From NCBI GenBank assembly GCA_963921425.1, contig OY992837.1, positions 18,552,130 to 18,616,129 of the forward strand: a DNA stretch of 64,000 nucleotides, in the 5' to 3' direction. Positions 58,077-64,000 of this stretch are shown piece by piece. Under the pieces are notes generated by a model. It was not told where the DNA came from. It did no database searches and was given only the letters and a program-made list of their open reading frames with translations. Source of the DNA: Dryas octopetala (Eukaryota > Streptophyta > Magnoliopsida > Rosales > Rosaceae). The position numbers and the translations under genes were made by a program. Positions within the stretch are counted from its first letter, which is position 1; every line of letters begins with the position of its first letter.

Positions 58077-59494
58077 GGTGGCAGCCTAATGCACCACTTG
58101 CAACCCATTCAGCCCATATGCGCCAACCCTAGAGCCCAAGTCATACAGCAAGCCCATCCTATTCAGCCATCACACCACTTTTATGCAGCTCATGCAACTC
58201 ATGCCACCTGCAGCCCATTCCAAGCTTCCTTGCGCTAGCCCACATGCAAGTCACTTAAGCCCATCACGCCTACAAGGTTACAGTAGCCCATGTTCTTTTA
58301 ATTAAAACCCTAGCCTTTTCCTTGCCTCCTAAGGAATTAACCCTACCTCTATAAATATATCTCATTCTCTCACACTTGGGGAGGAATTCATTAGGTCACA
58401 CAATTCAGAAAAGAGAGGCAGCCGAATTAGGTGAGAGAGTGAGAGGGTGGCGCCACTTGAGGGAGAATGAGAGACCATGTGCCACAGCCCTAGCTCACCC
58501 TTGCGGTGAGCCTCCTAGCTGCTATGTCTCTCTTCTTCTTCTCTCTTGTGCCGCTGCCACCCTTTTGTGATGTTCTTTGTTTTTCTTTTGATTTTCTTCT
58601 TTTTCTTTAGTTAATTAGTTGTTCTTGCTTTCATTGTGGATTCAATAATTATAATGGAAGTTAGATCTTTTATTTTCTTTATTATTATGTTTTGAGTTTT
58701 TTTATTGCTTTGCTAAGATGGATGATGAAACTTTAATTGTGAGTTATGCAATGGTGACACTTGTGATTTAATTTGATGCATGTAGTAAATCCTTGATCTC
58801 TAGTAAAATTGATTCTATTTGTTTGCACCCTTTGACTAGCTACCTTAGGGTAATTGCATCTAGATTATGTTGTGAAATTAAATAAGCTCAAAAGGATGAT
58901 AATTTCAATTGGCAGCAGGTGAGTATCCTAAGAACATACTCATGAGAAAAGGGATCATTGGATGTTCATAGGTTACATTAAGGTGGGTCTATGCTCCATG
59001 TGTTTATCGTTTTCACAAAACTTAATGACTCTTGCATGGATAACAGTTGCCTTTGGTACGCCTAGGGAACATGCAAGTTAACTGACTAGGGGAGGCCTAA
59101 GAAGCTCTTATTATATGCATAAGGAGAACAATAGTTAGTAGTGTCCTCAAAAAGGCCTTCGGCTGGTAAACTTTATTACATTTATGCATTATCTTGAATT
59201 GCTTGGTTGTATTTCCATCAATTGGGGTGGATTCTGAATTCTTAGCATTGCAATTGTTTATGTGTATGTGGTGTGCTTGAGTTTCACAATCTACAAACCC
59301 CCCTGCTGTGTGTGTGTGTTAGTGAATTCTAATTGGTAAGTTGAATTGGTTTGATGTATATTTACCTATTCCTCGTGGGATCAACCTCGTACTTATACAC
59401 TATGCTTACATGAGTGATTCGTATACTTGCGTGCTACAACTTGGTATTCGTTTCTAAATTCCAAGTAAAACAAGTTGTACAAAAAGGAGCAACA
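58077..59494 (+). repeat. LTR of element E (5' part removed by insertion of D)
   Basis: Matches the 3' part of the solo LTR at 54282-56628, including the TATA box (58350-58360), the GTGGCGCCACTTGAGG phrase and the end GGAGCAACA. The first part of this LTR lies on the other side of element D, beyond what can be recognised here. Confidence 0.87.
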
Positions 59495-60001
59495 TATGTG
59501 AAGCCGCACAATTAAGGGGATTGAATGTCGATTAGTATCGTTTGAGGATGTTCCTTGTCGCGCTTAAAGACAAGGCAAATAGGTGGTTGTATTCGCTGCC
59601 TAGTGGTTCCATTTCGACTTGGGATGATCTTTCGAACAAGTTTCTGAACAAGTTCTATTCTATTTCCAAGACCAATTCGATTAGGAAGGAGATACTTGGA
59701 TTTGTGCAAAAAGCAGATGAGCCATTCCATGAGACTTGGGACAGATTTAATGAGTTGCTTACTGGCATCCCTCACCACAACCTATTCCCTTGGTATGTGA
59801 TTTGTTGTTTTTATCGAGGACTTTGGAGAGGGATCAAGCCAAGGTGGATTCGCTATGTGGTGGTGCGTTTATGTCTAAAACTGAAGATGAGGCTACATAA
59901 TTGTTTGAGTCACTCTCTTCGAGTTCTCAACAATGAGATTCTAATCGTTAAAGAGGAGGATCAAAGAGAGGGTTATATGAGGTGGTTGATGCGCCAAACA
60001 C
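59495..60001 (+). pseudogene. gag fragment of element E
   Basis: Joined directly to the LTR end with no PBS or gag start, so a deletion removed them. It reads CEAAQLRGLN (then a TAG where D has Gln), RLRMFLVALKDKANRWLYSLP, FLNKFYSISKTNSIRKEIL and PHHNLFPWYVICCFYRG, close to the D gag. A one-base loss after FYRG shifts the frame, and further on a TGA stands for Trp. Cut at 60001 by the F LTR. Confidence 0.85.
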
Positions 60002-62203
60002 TGTTGAGTGCTCATTTTACACTACTTTATGATACTAACTCCCTAACTCAGAGTGTAAGAACTCGATATTTTGTGTGTTGTTAGTTTGTTTTTGTTCTTA
60101 TAGGATAAAATGAGCAAAGAAGAGAAAAGGAGCCGAAAGAGCCATTTTAGGACATTTCCTGGTCAAACTAGGAAAACGAGTGAAATCCTGGTCAAACCAG
60201 GAAAAGTGCAGAAATCCTAGTCACACTAGGAAACATCAAGTCCAGAACCATCATTGCGGAGCCAGAAATGAGGAAATCTTGGTTGAACTAGGAAACCTAA
60301 CCCTACTAGGGAAAGGAGTCCCAACGACACTAGGAAACCCCAGGGGCAATATGGTCATTACGAGCAGTCAAAATGGATAAGGAATCCTTCATTTACAAAG
60401 AAATCCTAGTTACACTAGGAAATGTTGGTCATAGTCAACTCTACAAAGTCAAGGTTCTAGAAGCTTCTAGAAGGTGGTGGACATCCACGAGAATAAATGG
60501 AGGGAAGGAATGAATTCGAATTCAAATGGAAATGAGGGGAAAAATGGGAAGTCAAAGTTAATGGTCAAGGGTCAACTATGACAAGTCAACAAGTCAAATG
60601 GGCCATGGGCCTATGCAATGCTGAAATCTGAAGGGGCCATGCATGCATGCATGCACCAGCCCAAGATGAAGCCCAATGCACCAGCCCAAGACTAGCAGCC
60701 ATGCGCAAAACCCTAGGGGGCTGGTGTGTGTCACTTAAGCCCAAAGCCAAAGCCCTTGCCCAAAGCCAAAGCCCTTCCCGCAAGCCCAATGCTCTCCTAA
60801 CCCTAGCTGATGCCGCATTCTCTCTTGTCCTTGCCTCCCAAGGATTCCTCTCCCACTCAGCTCTATATATATATCTTTAAAAATCAGAAAAAGGGTTCGG
60901 AAGGCTGTTCTCTCTTTCTTTTAATTTTCGGGAACCCTAGCCCCCATCACCTTCCTCTAGCCGCAGCCCCTATCTCTCCCTCTTCTCTTGCCACAGCCCA
61001 CACTCTCTTCCTTCTCTTTATTTTTCTTCTTTTATTTTCTGGCCGAACCCTAGTAGCCACCTTCTCTTGTTTTTTCTTTTATTTTGTGTTGAACTGAAGA
61101 AGGAGGAACGATTCAAGCCGCATCCACCACCACCTAGCTGCGCCACCTACCTGTAGCCACCTCCAGCAGCCACGCCATCACCACCATGCTGCCACCTTGC
61201 CCAGCACCTCAGCTACCTTGCCGTGGAGCCCAAGGCCGAGTAGCACCATTGCAACACAACCCTTGCAGCCGAACCTCCACCTTGTTGCCTCGGCTTGATC
61301 TCTCTTCCTTTTATTTTTATTTCTGTTTTTTTAATTATGTATCGTTTATTTGTGGATTTAATTATGCATAGTTAAATATTGGGCTAGGGCTAGGATGAAG
61401 CCCTAGCATTGCTGTTTACTTTCACTATAGATTATTAATATTTTAATTGTTTATATGTTGACAAATCTTGGATCTCTGTTTAAATTGACTCTATTTGTTT
61501 CGCATCTTTGACAGATCACCTTAGGTTGCATGCATCTAGATTTATGTTGAGAAACTAAACAAGCTCGAAAGGATGATAGTTTCAATAGGCAACAAGTGGG
61601 TATCCTAAGATAATATTCATGAGAAAAGAGATCACAGAGGACATAGGGTACATTAATTTGGAGCTATGCGCTATGTGTTTGTCACTCTCACAGATCGTAA
61701 TGACTCTTGCATGGGTAACAGCTGCCTTAGCTTAGAACTAGGGAACATGCAAGTTAACTGGCTAAGGAAGGCCCAAGAAGCTCTTAGTTTATGCACAGTA
61801 AGGGGAGTAATTGCTAAAAGTAACTAGCCAAACCTTTTAGTAGACAAACTATTGATTGTTAATATCCATAGTAAAGTGAATGATATGCTAGTGGTGGATT
61901 CTGATCCCTAGTGTTTCTTTATTATTGTTTTACCCAAAATCATTCAGTTTGTTATTTTAAAGTTTTGTTATTTATCTGTTAGTTAGTCTAGTCTTAAAAA
62001 CCAATCAAAACCCCCCCATTTGCGTGTGTGAGTGAGAGTTGAGTTAATTGAATTTAATTGAGTTAGTAATTACAACACTAGTACAATTCCCTGTGGGATC
62101 GACCTCGTATTTGTAAGCTTTGCTACTTAGCGATTCGTGCACTTGCTAGTTAACCAAGAGCTCAGGAAAGGTGATTTAATTTGCTCTAAGAAAACATACA
62201 ACA
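60002..62203 (+). repeat. 5' LTR of element F
   Basis: 2,202 bp, TGTTGAGTGCTC ... ACATACAACA. A run of overlapping CATGCA motifs lies at 60638-60655, about 210 bp before the TATA-like run at 60864. A CT- and proline-codon-rich leader region (60900-61300) follows. Short open frames there are not genes. Confidence 0.9.
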
Positions 62204-62209
62204 AGTTTT

Positions 62210-62227
62210 TGGCGCCGTTGCCGGGGA
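62210..62227 (+). other. Primer binding site of element F (tRNA-Asp)
   Basis: TGGCGCCGTTGCCGGGGA, 6 bp after the LTR. Complement of the last 17 bases of plant tRNA-Asp(GUC), including CCA. Confidence 0.94.
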
Positions 62228-62343
62228 ATTGTTATTTATGTTGATTGCTAGTTTAATTATCTTTAATTAAGTCATTTTAGTGAGGTTTTATTTTCTGTCT
62301 TTATTTGTTGGTTCTCCCTGATTTCTCTTGTTTCCAAGGTACA

Positions 62344-63977
62344 ATGGCAGAATCAAATTTGAAGATCACTCCTCTTTCACGTGCAGAAGGCCAAAAGGTG
62401 TTGAGTGCGTACAAGGGTAGGCCGAGACTCAATTGGACACCATTAAGGATGAGGTCAAATCTTGTGTCGCCGAAAGGAAGTGAATCTGAAGAAGCATACG
62501 AAGAAGAGAAATCAGAAGAGGAAGTCGAGGAGACCTTGCAGCCGAATGCATCTCAAATGAGAGTACCTTTGAGTGATTATTCGTCTCCAACGCTTCTAGC
62601 TCAACCTACGTGCATTGCTTACTCTCAAGTGGAAGCTGATTTTGAACTTTCAAGTGGGACAATCAAACTTCTCCCATCTTTCCATGGTCTAGAAGGAGAG
62701 GATCCCTACGTGTATATTAAGGAATTTCATGCGATATGCGAGATTGGCAAGCTGAGGGGGTTGAGTGATGATCAAAGAAAGTTAAGGTTATTTCCATTCT
62801 CTCTTAAAGATAAAGCTAAACATTGGTTGTTTTCCTTGCAGGTCGCTTCTGTTAGAACATGGGAAGAATTGGCATCTAAGTTTTTGTTGAGATTCTACCC
62901 AGTTAGTAAGACTACCATCATGAGGAAGCAGATCTTAGGGTTTACACAATCAGAGGACGAAGTGTTTCATGAGAGTTGGGAAAGGTACCAAGAGCTTCCG
63001 ACTTCTTGTCCACACCATAATTTTGCCCCATGGATGCAGATTGAGTACTTTTATGAGGGTTTGTTGGATCAAGATCGTAATATGGTGGACATGACATGTA
63101 GAGGAGCACTGAAAAAGAAGACTTTTGAGGAAGCATGGACACTCTTTGACACATTGGCGTTGAGTTCACAGCAGTGGAATAGACGGAAAATAGTGGAAAA
63201 GAAATCAGCTATGGAAGCTGAGATGTCTGAACTTAAGCAGATGATGCAGGTTCTGATGGCAAATCAAGAAGCTAAGCCATCACATGGAGAGTCATGTTTT
63301 GAGGTTGAAAAAGTTCAAACTAGACTAAGAGTACAGTCCCCTGTTGATCAACAAAGTACTTATTTGGAGGACATGATTGCTGCATTAGCTCAAAGTACAA
63401 CTTCGATGTCTAATGATACCAAGTCATTCATGAATAAGAATGAAGAGCAGTTGAATGTTACAACTAAGACTATTTCGAATTTGGAAGCCCAATTGGAACA
63501 AGTGACTTGACCTTGGACAAAGTGGTAAAAGGTGCACCAATTCAAGATAAGGCCGAGGCAATCACTACTTTGAGAAGTGGGAAAGTGATTGACAACAAAG
63601 TGGGCACCACTCAAGATGATAATGCAGGCAATGAGGATGAAATTGAAATGCTAGAGCCTGAACAAGTGGAAAAGTACAAGAGGGATAAAGTTAAGGTTAA
63701 GGATGAGGAAGAGGAGGAAAGAAAGAAACAAGAAAAGCTTGCTACGCTTGCTAGCAAGAAGGCCGAGATTACTTCCTCTATCTCAAGAGCTCCATTGCCT
63801 TTCCCTGAACGTCAAAGGAAGCAGAATAAGGATGAGCAAGCTAAGGAAATTTTGGAGATGTTTAAGAAAGTGGAAATCAACATTCCTTTGCTCGATGTTA
63901 TTCAACAGATTCCTAAGTATGCCAAGTTTTTGAAGGAATTGTGTACACACAAGAGGAAATTCAAAGAGCATGAGTAG
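62344..63977 (+). pseudogene. gag and start of the protease linker, element F
   Basis: ATG 62344 (MAESNLKITPLSRAEG) opens 388 codons with the capsid phrases FHGLEGEDPYVYIKEFHAIC, LRLFPFSLKDKAKHWLFSL, CPHHNFAPWMQIEYFYEGLL and SQQWNRRK. A one-base loss near 63505 (LEQVT|LDKVV) ends this frame with TGA at 63508. The correct frame continues to 63974 (TTLRSGKV, an acidic KDEEEEERKKQEK stretch, RAPLPFPERQRKQ, FKKVEINIPLLD). A TAG at 63975-63977 replaces the Gln present in element B (KEHEQ). Confidence 0.9.
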
Positions 63978-64000
63978 GTGTGTTTGAGTGAAGAAGTCAG

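Larger units (their letters stand above)
60002..64000 (+). mobile_element. Athila-like element F, 5' part (continues past the window)
   Basis: 5' LTR 60002-62203, PBS 62210-62227, gag from 62344, then the gag-protease linker to the window edge. It inserted into the gag of E; the 5 bases before the LTR are AACAC, and the matching duplication would lie outside the window. Its coding sequence is closest to element B. Confidence 0.9.

Noticed and set aside
62210..62227. tRNA-Asp-like sequence
   Set aside because: It matches only the 3' end complement of tRNA-Asp beside an LTR, so it is a primer binding site and not a tRNA gene.

Overview
The window is plant nuclear DNA, almost certainly from a eudicot. 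It is AT-rich, has GT-AG introns, plant-type LTR retrotransposons (Athila-like elements primed by tRNA-Asp and a Tekay/Del-like element primed by tRNA-iMet), CACTA DNA transposons and a cluster of plant-specific DUF674 genes. I cannot fix the species; Rosaceae is only a guess. Nothing bacterial or viral in the strict sense is present. Apart from one intact-looking DUF674 gene, nearly everything is transposon sequence or broken gene copies.

Layout, left half. 1-6449: a divergent chromovirus-type LTR split by a 5.7-kb CACTA element (124-5787, TSD CAG, perfect 30-bp TIRs). That CACTA carries an uninterrupted 199-codon exon of an ERI1-like 3'-5' exonuclease plus the last exon of a CACTA Ulp1-like gene. 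6450-9326: the integrase end and 3' region of Athila-like element A (minus strand). 9327-27163: Athila-like element B (minus), inserted into the pol of A, with gag, protease, RT, RNase H and integrase all recognisable but broken. Its 5' LTR was later hit by element C (18831-27088, TSD CCTTG), a young element whose 3.2-kb LTRs are longer than its 1.8-kb coding-less interior.

Middle. 27164-36300 is a DUF674 cluster: one intact two-exon gene (28728-29565), one copy split by a small insertion, one truncated next to a Mutator-like MITE, and two or three remnants. These are mixed with MITE-like and inverted repeat sequences. A 200-base assembly gap (36301-36500) follows, then a partial C-type LTR whose tandem array contains an inverted block.

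Right half. 38223-58076 is Athila-like element D (minus): a gag fused in frame to what looks like the integrase tail, then a PBS, then a 5' LTR. That LTR is split by a solo LTR of the same family in the opposite orientation (41839-44040, TSD GCTTG) and by a 13.1-kb CACTA element (44121-57187, TSD AAG). The CACTA has a decayed TNPD-type transposase gene and a 12-exon Transposase_24/Ulp1-protease gene, and is itself hit by another solo LTR (54282-56628, TSD GAAGA). D sits inside the LTR of element E (58077-60001, plus). Element F (LTR 60002-62203, PBS, gag to the right edge) sits inside the gag of E.

The order of insertion can be read from the nesting: A, then B, then C on the left; E, then D, then solo LTR and CACTA, then another solo LTR on the right. 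Almost all premature stops are C-to-T or G-to-A changes, as expected for long-methylated DNA. The most unusual item is the CACTA that captured part of an RNA-silencing-type exonuclease gene.
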